From: Actinostola sp. cb2023
Lineage: Eukaryota; Cnidaria; Anthozoa; Actiniaria; Actinostolidae
DNA: 64,000 nt
Direction of reading: 5' to 3'
Assembly: GCA_033675265.1 (NCBI GenBank)
Contig: JAUJYZ010000731.1
Coordinates: forward strand, 62,001 to 126,000
Part shown: one piece after another, positions 47,731-57,500 of the stretch
Layout of the letters: every line of letters starts with the position of its first letter
Numbering within the stretch: the stretch's first letter is position 1
Notes under the pieces: generated by a model
The model's input: only the letters and a program-made list of their open reading frames with translations
Database searches by the model: none
What the model was told of the DNA's origin: nothing
Position numbers and translations under genes: made by a program

Positions 47731-49374
47731 ACAATATTACTACCATTTGCGATCGACTGTATAGCGTAAACTATTTTGACGGTTGTTTCTAGTTTCAAAC
47801 GTTAGGTTTGCTGGCGGCTGCGGCTTCTTTGTATGGCGTGAATGTTATGGTTTTGACATGCAACTTGTCAACGTTTGACAGGTCTATTCTTAGCATTTTG
47901 GCATGGGAAACTACACATTTTTCAGGTTACAGCACAATTAGGAATACGATCATACTATACGATCTCTGACTGTTGCAAAAAGATGGATTCACTGAAAGTT
48001 AACAGCTTTGGGCGCTCATTTAAATCTGGCGTTTCAATTTCTAACGATCTAAATCAGCCATAATTGATGAAATCGTACGATTGGGTGGTGATCGGACAAC
48101 ATTTTTTCTTCCTCAAAGAGCTTGCTTCGACATTATAAAATGCTAAAAATTTCGCCGATTACGGTGAAAAAAGTTTGGAATAGATTTTGTGATGAATATA
48201 ATGAAGAGCGTTTCTCAGTGGAGGTGATCAAACAAGCAAACTGCAGGCCGACGATCTGGAATTAATTGAAACTTTGAAAAAGTACAGAGGCTCCATTTCA
48301 CTGAAGGAAATATACAACATCTTAGAGGAATTTGGAAATGTAGGCGGAAACATATCATTTCAGCCATATCATTTTTATATACCAATCGCGAATGCAGTCA
48401 GGACAAAGATACAATTACATCAAATATTTTCACCCATTCAGTGAAATATCAAGTTGACGGCATCGATCACGGAGATTCTACTTTTCTCACAACTTCCAGG
48501 TAGAAATCGGAAGCCGATAGGAGCGTGCCCATAAACTCGGGTTCCTATATCCCACACTTCATCCCAATGAAGCTTCGTCGTAAGAATCATTTAACAGGGC
48601 CTTGGATCCTTTGCGGAAAGATAATCAATGAAAAGTTGAGTGTACATGATATTCTGGAAGGTAAATCTCTGAAGATTGACGTGAAAGTATTTTTTTTTGC
48701 GTGTGTATTTTTGTCCTGACTGCATTCGCGATTTTAGCGCACGCGATATGGCTGAAAAGATATGTTTCCGCTACATTTCCAAATTCCTCTAAGATGGCGT
48801 ATATTTCCTTCAGTGAAGTGTTTGCTCTGTACTTTTTCAAGTTTAAAATTAATTCCAGATCGTCGGCCTGCAGTTTGCTTGTTTGATCACCTCCAACTGA
48901 GAAACGCTCTTCATTATACTCATCACAAAATCTAAAATTTTTTCACCGTAATCGGCGTTTTTAGCATTTCGAAATGTCGAAGCAAGCTCTTTGAGGTAGA
49001 AAAAATGTTGTCCGATCACCACCCAATCGTACGATTTCATCAATTATGGCTGATCTTAGATCGTTAGAAATTGAAACGCCAGGTTTAAATCAGCGCCCAA
49101 AGCTGTTAACTTTCAGTGAATCCATCTTTTTGCAACAGTCAGAGAAAGGTATAGTATGATCGTATTCCTCTGTGCTAAAACCTGAAAAATGTGTAGTTTC
49201 CCATGCCAAAATGCTAAGAATAGACCTGTCAAACGTTGACAAGTTGCATGTCAAAACCAAACATTCACGCCTACAAACGAAGCCGCAGCCGCCAGCAAAC
49301 CTAACGTTTGAAACTAGAAACAACCGTCAAAATAGTTTACGCTATACAGTTGATCGCAAATGGTAGTATATTGT
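47731..49374. mobile_element. 1.64-kb inverted duplication (arms of about 640 bp, unique centre of about 330 bp)
   Basis: The left arm starts ACTACCATTTGCGATCGACT and the right arm ends with its near complement AGTTGATCGCAAATGGTAGT. Pairing can be followed through GACGGTTGTTTCTAGTTTC, GACATGCAACTTGTCAACG, AAATCGTACGATTGGGTGGT and GGAAACATATC/GATATGTTTCC. Point differences and small indels separate the arms. The centre (about 48400-48725) is not duplicated. Each arm holds short open pieces such as SYDWVVIGQHFFYLKELAST, but with stops between them, so a broken coding sequence was probably duplicated in inverted orientation. No named transposase is recognised. Confidence 0.85.
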
Positions 49375-49598
49375 TTAATTCAGTATCTACATGTAGATAA
49401 AAATATGCATTTGGGTTTCTCTGTTTTGAAAACAACAAATCACTCGACTCTCAGTCCCACATGCAGTTTAGAAAAAAAACAGCTAGAACATCACATTGGC
49501 TGAATTCTTCCAAGTCATTTTAAACTTTTCAATTATTTACAAGGAAGATAGACACTCATGTCAAGAAAATGACAACTCTTTGGGCTAATGGGACCTAA

Positions 49599-52500
49599 TT
49601 AGTTTTCAAACCAAGATGCATCTTTGGCATCCTTCACAAAGGATTCAACCTGCAAAACAAACACATTTGAATGTCAAAAAGGTTTTACTTCAATCAATCA
49701 ATCAATAACTTTATTTAAGTGTCGAGCTAGTAGTTGGCCACAAGTAGCCTACTATAAAACTAGGCTACCTAACAGCAGTGAATGCTGATGGTGAATGCAT
49801 TGTTAGTTAATAGTAGTTGTGGATAAGAGTTGGCGAGAGCTAGGGAGATACTGTAGTTGTTATGAAATGTTTTGTTTTAAGTGAGCGTCAAGTATGCAAA
49901 TTATTAGGCGAGTCTACCTTTCTTTGTTTTGAATAGTATTACTGTATTTGAAAAACTGGATAGCTTATGAATAACTAATGTATTACTTATGATGAAATTC
50001 CTTGAGATTTCAATGAAAACCAACAATTCACACTTGAAACTGACACACGGTCAGTAATTTCACTGAATACGATCATCAACTACACAATTCCCACGAAAAG
50101 CACAAGATACGGTATCTGATGGGCTTACGAGTCAGGATATACCAGCTAAAGAAACATACACATGTACAAATTAATTAGGGCCACAGATCTTTGGCACGAC
50201 ATTTACCAATCAGAAACGCAAAAGCTTGAATAGGAAAACAACTCGCTTCAACTTCCCTCAACTTCCAACGAAGCCAAAATGTGTTCAGCTCAGCGTATGT
50301 AGGAGTTGGCGCGAAAAGCATTGTGGTTATTGAGAATTGCATGATGGTTATTGAGAATTGCATGATGGTTATTGGAAACTGCATGTCGGGTAAAAATCGA
50401 GATTTTTTTCTCCCTACATGAATGAATTAGAATTGCTTCCTTGCTCGCTCACTGCGTCAGCAATAAATATCAAATGAAACTAAAATCTACATATTATATT
50501 GTGCTCTTTTTTTGTGCTTGATGTATAAAAAACTGTGTTCATGTATGGAACATCGTGCTTCCTAACTCTCATTTTCTTGAGATGAAGATGTGATCATAGA
50601 AACAATAGTCTAAAGATTGAATCTACATGCACTTACCCTTTCTATAAGTTGGTGATTGACATCTACTTGCATTTCTCTCATCATTTCCAAAAAGATTTCC
50701 AAACCCACCCTAGGCAAAATTATAGCAATAAACACACTTTAGTACAGTTCAGTACATTAATCAATCTCACCACAGATATCCCTAACAGACACCTCTCTTA
50801 ACAAGAAGTCTTTGTCTGGACCCTTTGTTTCCTGGACGCCTGGTAAGATGAACTGTTCCTGATCTAAAGGCGTGATCAAACGGTGCATGATAGCCGATGA
50901 TAGTCGATGACAGTTGAAACGCGCGATCACATTTGATCGCAAACTATCATCGACTATCATCAACTAACATCGACTATCATGCACTTTGAACATGTTCAAA
51001 AAGTTCATGATAGTTGATGATAGTCGATGATAGTTGGTGATAGTTCAACTATCATCGACTATCATCGACTATCATGCACGGTTTGATCTCGCCTTAACAA
51101 AGAATCCTCTGTCTGTTTCCTTGGTGCATTGTTTTACTGAAATCACGGCTCAAAGGGAGAGCACTTTGTAATTAATTTTAATTTTAGTGATTTTGATTCC
51201 GTGTCTAAATAAAGTTCATTCATTCAAATGATCTAATGTATGAATAAATAAACCTTTATTTAAACAGGGTTGTCCCTTCAGTGTATATAATACACTGTTA
51301 TCAATAGGAGCCCTAATCAATAGTTATAAATAACAGAGAGCTCACCAAGCCAGACTGAAGGTGTCTAGCTCATAGAGCTGTCTGCACTTACACAAATATT
51401 ATGTAATGGCATCACACTTAAATCATTACCTGTCATTATACTTCATGAGAGTATTGAAAACTTCTTCAAAGAATGATGCATCCCATTTCTTAGATGGGTT
51501 ATCAAAGTACAATTCTGTCATCTGCAAATAACAACATAATGTGAGGATTTCTTGAAGTGAATTTTAACAAAATATCAAACCAATTTTAAAAGGCAGTTCA
51601 TCAGACAAGATTGCATTTATGCAGAAAAAGATCCTTTCAGTCGATTTTGCCTTAGGCCCAGTTCACACTAGTGAAATGAACACAAGTAAAGGTGTGATAC
51701 ACAAGTGCAGTAACACGGTTTAATTGTTTGATCACACCATTGCGATTGCACATTGCTGTTGTCACATGTGCTTGTATTTCACAAGTATGGACTGGAGAGC
51801 TCAGACATAATCACTCCTCAAATCAGATCATTTTCTTATTTTCTTAATATTATTTACTTTCTGTATAAGTTTTTCTCTTTCTGCATACTCTTCTTCTGAC
51901 ATCATCTGCAAAAAAATAATCTTCAGGTTACAAGATGAAAACATTTTGGTTACAGAAAAACTCACGAGTAAAGGGAAAATAGGAAGATGGGAAATTACAA
52001 TATAAATTTACATAATATTATTATTTATACTGTCTAATGAGGTCTAATGAAATTTACAAACAGCAAAATGAACAACAACAACTTAAGCTTACTGTCTTTT
52101 CTATCTCATCCACATCATTAATCCATCGAGACAACCAGTTTGCGTTCTTTGCTTTATCCAACCACGTTCTAACTTTTGTTCTCTCTTCATACGTAACCCC
52201 TTCTGTGGACTGGCATCGCCTCCAACAGAACTGGCAAGATACAACTGGAACAACAAGCCGGCTTCCCGTTCCTTGACCCTGCGCCTGGTATTTCACTGAA
52301 TCAGCCACAAAATTATGTTAGAGTCGAAAAGCTTGAATACTTTTCAAAACACAGATAACAATAGTTTTCAACTGTGTACCTAATAAAACTGATTCTTCTC
52401 TGAGAAATAAATAATTTAGTGTATCTTACATGTACGCAATTGCAAAGTATGCACACACATGGACCACTTGTACTTCGATCTTTCTCAATTTTCTACGATT

Positions 52501-52647
52501 ATGAATTCAGATAAATGATAAAAAGGTAAACAATTAAATAGAGTATTTGTTGAACTTACCAACTGAACTCAAACTTCTTGATAATCGTGGAAGACACGGT
52601 GAAGTACGGAGCGAAAACTTCACAAGCCTTCCCACTGCAGCCGCCAT
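49599..52647 (-). CDS. Small putative mitochondrial protein with PPR-like helices, 184 aa
   Basis: Six exons (minus strand): 52647-52560, 52295-52093, 51905-51858, 51521-51430, 50709-50637, 49649-49599; 555 nt with all phases closing. The N-terminus, MAAAVGRLVKFSLRTSPCLP then RLSRSL, is rich in Arg and Ser, lacks acidic residues and could form an amphipathic helix, as in mitochondrial presequences. A CQFCWRRC segment at about residues 50-57 could bind a metal or form a disulfide. The C-terminal half is helical: WDASFFEEVFNTLMKYNDR, VGLEIFLEMMREMQVDVNHQ and ERVESFVKDA resemble one pentatricopeptide-like hairpin. I cannot name the orthologue. It shares a 281-bp promoter with ZFAND2B, head to head. 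The start is chosen for the AAGATGGCGG context. Confidence 0.85.
50321..50386. repeat. 21-bp tandem repeat, three copies
   Basis: GGTTATTGAGAATTGCATGAT repeated three times with few differences (intron 5 of the 184-aa protein gene). Confidence 0.8.
50862..51096. mobile_element. MITE with GATAGTCGATGA repeats, intron 4 of the 184-aa protein gene
   Basis: AAGGCGTGATCAAACGGTGC at the left is mirrored by GCACGGTTTGATCTCGCCTT at the right. The interior consists of the 12-mer GATAGTCGATGA (or GATAGTTGATGA) in direct and inverted copies, at least ten in all, meeting at the dyad GATAGTTCAACTATC. Confidence 0.85.
51144..51226 (+). mobile_element. Retroelement 3' end: AATAAAGTTCATTCATTC tail (copy 1)
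   Basis: CACGGCTCAAAGGGAGAGCA through GATTCCGTGTCTAAATAAAG, then a (TTCA)n tail. The same sequence is present reversed at 60884-60970. A polyadenylation signal immediately followed by a tetranucleotide tail indicates insertion by target-primed reverse transcription. Confidence 0.7.
51652..51800. mobile_element. MITE of the GCCCAGTTCACACTAGT family
   Basis: GGCCCAGTTCACACTAGTGA at the left; the right side repeats CACATGTGCTTGTATTTCAC. Inverted GTGTGATACACAAGTGC-type pairs fill the interior. Relatives lie at about 10087 and at 60839. Confidence 0.55.
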
Positions 52648-52928
52648 CTTGCTGTCCTTCGCTTGCGAAGGTTCGCGGGAGGTTCGCGAGGTCTCGCGAG
52701 GTACTTATCCGAGGTCTATCCGAGGCTATCCGAAGAATTCCGAAACGAATTTCCGGTTAAAATCGCTTCATTTTCGGAATAGGAAGGAGTCCGATGACTT
52801 GCCGATGAGTAAGCTTGGTTACTCAGCCGGAGGAATAATTTTACCGGAAGTTGGTTTTGAATTTGTACTGTGCTCTGTGTGTTGTACACTTTGCTGTCTA
52901 TTTACTACTATATAGTTTTAAAAACACC
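52648..52928. promoter_or_regulatory. Shared promoter between the 184-aa mitochondrial-type gene and ZFAND2B
   Basis: Only 281 bp separate the two divergent ATGs. The segment is GC-rich with CGCGAGGTCTCGCGAGGT near 52690 (TCTCGCGAGA-type core) and an ETS/GABP match ACCGGAAGT at 52843-52851, plus a reverse-strand ETS-like TTTCCGGTT at about 52750. ETS and TCTCGCGAGA sites are typical of bidirectional housekeeping promoters; no TATA box is evident near either start. Confidence 0.65.
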
Positions 52929-54543
52929 ATGGAATTGCCACATTTAGGACAACAATGTGCCCTAGCGACTTGTAAGCAATTAGGTAAGGCCTGTAGATAG
53001 CTTTGACTTTCTCTAGTTTCTTGATTAAAGTATTCCTGAGATGCGAAATTTGTCGCCATGTTTTTTACGATGACGGTACGTGAGTAAGCATTTTTATATC
53101 GTTTAAACTTTTCATATTTTCAAAATGGTTTCTATACTCTTTTCTTTTAGACTTTTTGCCAATGAAATGCGATGCTTGTAGCAAGATTTTCTGGTAAATT
53201 AATTTCTATATTCACACATTTTATGATGTTTATTAAAGTTAATTAAACTTAAATAAGCTTCAGCTTATTTGTATTATTCATTTATTGAAAGTATCGCTTC
53301 CTCGATCCTTTCTCTCTGTTTTAATCATGATATTATGTATTTGTGTAAACAGCAAAGATCATGTGAAATATACAGAGCATTCGTGTGATCAAGCATACAA
53401 GAAGGTAAAGCCAAAATAATGTCCACATTTCGGTTCTCAAATAATGCAAAAGAAGTCTTCTATAATACAGATCAGGGCAGAGAATAAGACAGTTTTTTTA
53501 TTACAAAATTATCTATTTCAAAAATTAACCTACATGTACTTTCCAATGTCAGCATTGTATTCTAGAAGATAACATCCCAAAGTCCATTCCCCAAAAACAA
53601 GTTCCATTCTAAATTTTCTTGATAATATATAGTCAGTAATATGCATGTGTTTCAGGACAATCAAGTTCCAGTCTGTCCACTTTGTAACCAACCTGTTCCA
53701 GTACCCAGAGGACAACAGCCAGATATTAAGGTACAAAATTGTATGATTTAAGAAGAAGTGGGAAGTGAAAAGAATGGAAATGGAATAAAAGAGGAAATAA
53801 GAGGGGGAGGTGGGTGAGTTTTGGGTGTGTCTGTGACTTTAGTAACTAATTAATCAAATTTATAAGTATAAACAGAGAAGTCCACAAAAGTCAACATCGA
53901 CTGTGATATAGAGTCGTTTTCGTATGAGGTATATAGCTACGGTACAAAACTTATTGTATTTCAATACAAGATAATACATAACGTATTATGCACAAATAAC
54001 CTATTGTACAAGATGAAAATAACTGACTCTCCTAATTGTCTTGTTTGTAATACATCTTCACCTCATAGTATATTGCATATTTTTGTTGAATGTCCTGCTG
54101 CCGTCTATTTCTGGTCTGAATTGAAAACATGGTATTTCCCAGGTGTTTAAACATTCAGCTCCTACACTTGAATGTAAAAATATCATTTATGGCTTCATTA
54201 ATTTAAAAGATCAATTTATTGTGTTTAACTATTTAATTCTACTAAGTAAATATTTCTTATACTCTGTACACTATGAACAAAAATCATTCAACTTATTTCT
54301 AGTCTTACTCAAGCAAAAACTGACTGTAAAAAATTGCATTGCTGTAGAATCTAGAACAGTTAAACAATTTACATCTAAATGGGAGAAAATAATTAAATAC
54401 TTTAGCTCAAATCCATTGTAATAAATAACCTAGCTATATTAGACTATATTGTATTGTAAAATATCATGCACGTATCATTATTATTATCATATACAAAAAA
54501 GAAAATGTAATATTCTAGTAACGAAAATAAACGTTGATTGGAA

Positions 54544-54587
<44 letters not shown>

Positions 54588-57500
54588 TTTGATATTGTCG
54601 AATTCTATCCATCTATCACTGAGAGGCTTCTAATCAAAGCAATAGACTTTGCAAAACAACACACCATTGTCACCGAGCACGAGAAAGATGTCATCATACA
54701 TACGAAACGCACCATTGTGTTCAGCAATAGAGACCCATGGGAGAAAAAAGAGAGCAGTACCGGTTTCGACGTAACAATGGGCAGCTATGATGGGGCTGAA
54801 TCTTGCGAACTAGTGGTTTGCTACATGTTATCCCTCTTACAAACCAAGCATGGCGCAGCTATCGGCCTTTACAGGGACGATGGCTTGGGTTTTTTTAAGG
54901 AACCACCGAGAGAAATGGAAAAGATAAAAAAATCTATCTGTAAGATCTTCAAGGAAAACGAGCTGAGCATCACTATCGAAGCCAACAAGAAAGTAATCAA
55001 CTTTCTAGACGTAACACTTGATCTGAACTCGGGACAATACAGGCCATATATGAAACCCAACAACACCTTGCAGTATGTAAACACCGATTCCAACCACCCA
55101 CCCACCGTTCTAAAAAACATCCCGGAGGGCATCAATAAGCGCCTATCGGAAATATCTTCGAATGAGACCGTATTCAATAAGGCCGCCCCCGTATACCAGA
55201 AAGCGTTGGATGAAAGCGGACACAATTACAAACTACACTACGTACAAGACCAGCCTAGAGCAGTGAAGAGGAACCGGAAGCGAAACACCATATGGTACAA
55301 TCCACCCTATGACCGAAATGTGAAGACCAACGTGGGGAAAGAGTTCCTAAGAATTATCGACAAGTGTTTCCCGCCATCCAACAGGCTACATAAGATCTTT
55401 AGCAGAAATACAGTCAAGATCTCATATAGCTGCATGCCTAATGTGGCGCGCATCATTGACGGCGACAACAAAAGGAAGCTGGGAAACGACAGGAACACCG
55501 ACCCGGGAAAAATGTGCAGCTGCCCCAAAAGCACAGTGTGCCCACTTGGAGGCGAATGCCTAGCTAAGAACATTGTATACCAAGCCACAGTGACCTGCGG
55601 GGATGAAGTAGAGTCCTACGTAGGGTTAACGGCGACCGATTTCAAGGCGAGATATTCTAACCACAAGGCCTCTTTCAAGCACAGCACGAAGCGCAACGCT
55701 ACAGAACTTAGTAAACATATCTGGCACTTGAAAGAGAACAATCTTGATTACGCCATTAGTTGGAAAATTCTATGCCGTGCTCCACAATACTCGAACGCGT
55801 CGAAACGTTGCGGCCTTTGTATTTGCGAGAAGTACTTTATTATTAGTAACCCAAAGGCGGCGTCCTTAAACAAGCGGAACGAACTAGTTAGCAAATGCAG
55901 ACACAAGGACAAATACCTTTTGAGGAATTTAAGATAATTAGAAAAGACATGTTGTTGTAATGTTCTATCCAAATCACTCTGGTTTATGCACTGAAGAGTG
56001 CAGGTTCGCAATAACACCGCGACCTGTACGAAACAGTATTGTATGTAATAAACCATGGAAGTCAAAGAGTAAACGCATCCAAATCATTACTATATGTATA
56101 ACCGCTCTACTGTACAGTATAGAGCACTCTAGCGACACGGATAACAAGCTTCATTTGAATCTATATATATATATATATATATAAAACTACTTAAAATATA
56201 TACAGTTATATAATCATATAAAATATTGGTATTATAGTTTGCCTCTAGACCAAGAAATATTTCGTGGAATTTTTCATAATAAAGGAATTTTTCAGTCTGT
56301 TAAAAAAAAAAATAAAAAAAAAATAAAAATAAAAAAATAAAAAAAAAATATATATATATATATAGCTACGGTACGGTAGTATCACGTGCACACCATCATC
56401 ATGCTGTATCCAAGCATTCAGATTGGTTGAGTGATGATTTTGCGCGCTGTGATTGGTTGAATACAATGTCTTCGATTCCGTACCGTGACCGTAACTCCGT
56501 GCCGTAGGTTTCCCACTCATACGAAAACTCCCTTGCCCTATCAGACAGCTATTGACATTTCACATTATTTTCTCTATGATTTTTTTAGGTTGGGGAACAC
56601 ATTGACAGAGATTGTCAATCAGATCCTGCTGTGAAAAAAAGAAATGCATTTGTAAACAAATGCTCACTAAAAGGCTGTAAACAAAAAGAGGTAAACATAT
56701 TTTATAAGTGTTACTGTTACATCTTTTATAAGTGTTAATTAATCTTCTGAAATATCCACAGTTGATGAAGGTGAGATGTGATTCATGTCATCAGAACTTC
56801 TGTCTGAAGCACAGACATGAACAGGATCATAACTGTACAGCTGCAGTAAAGCCAGGTTCAACTTCAGCTGGGTAAGAACAGACTGGATATACAGATATAC
56901 TAGTAGACACCTGTTTTCAAAAACGTTGTCCATTTACAAAATACAGCTGGGTAAGAAACAGAAATGTAGAACTCTGGCTAGTATAAATCCTTTCTATTAT
57001 TTACTATTTTGTATTTTGTAAATGGACAACGTACGTTTTTGGTTTTGTACGTGACAAACCTTTTTGTCCAAAAGTGGGGGGTCAGTATATGTCATGTCAT
57101 GCAAAAGCCTAAAATATACAACCATTCATAAATGTTGGTTGACTTTGATTTTGATTGAATTTTTCTTATTGCAGACAAAAAACATCAGCATCAAAACAAG
57201 CAGGGTAGGTTGAAATAGGAGGTACATTGTACCTGCATTATAAATTGATCATCAAGTGACGTCTCGTCTTGATTTTTGTTTCTTAAAGACAAGCTGCAGC
57301 TGCTAGATTTAAAAGCAAGCCTAGTGGTTCGGGATCAAAACCTCAACAAACAACTTTATCATCTTATGGAATGGACCTTGATAGGTATTGTACATGCAAT
57401 CTGACACAGTATGTGTATGATTTGCAAGCATAAATTACAGTCATACCTTGCCAGGTGATTGTTTTCAAACCGAGTAATACTGTAATAATAATAATAATAA

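Larger units (their letters stand above)
53917..56532. mobile_element. Foldback element GTTTTCGTATGAG split by LINE and Penelope insertions
   Basis: TCGTTTTCGTATGAG near 53917 followed by TATATAGCTACGGTAC is mirrored at the far side by TATATAGCTACGGTACGG (56351) and CCCACTCATACGAAAACTCC (56511-56530). The simplest reading is one MITE whose interior received the LINE and Penelope copies described below. The left TIR match is shorter than the right, so this is tentative. Confidence 0.45.

Noticed and set aside
48525..48719. 64-codon frame in the centre of the 1.64-kb inverted repeat
   Set aside because: No recognisable domain and no splice support; may be remnant coding sequence.
52725..52760. 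Heat-shock element in the ZFAND2B promoter (GAAGAATTCCGAA)
   Set aside because: The GAA/TTC blocks are out of the 5-bp register needed for an HSE.
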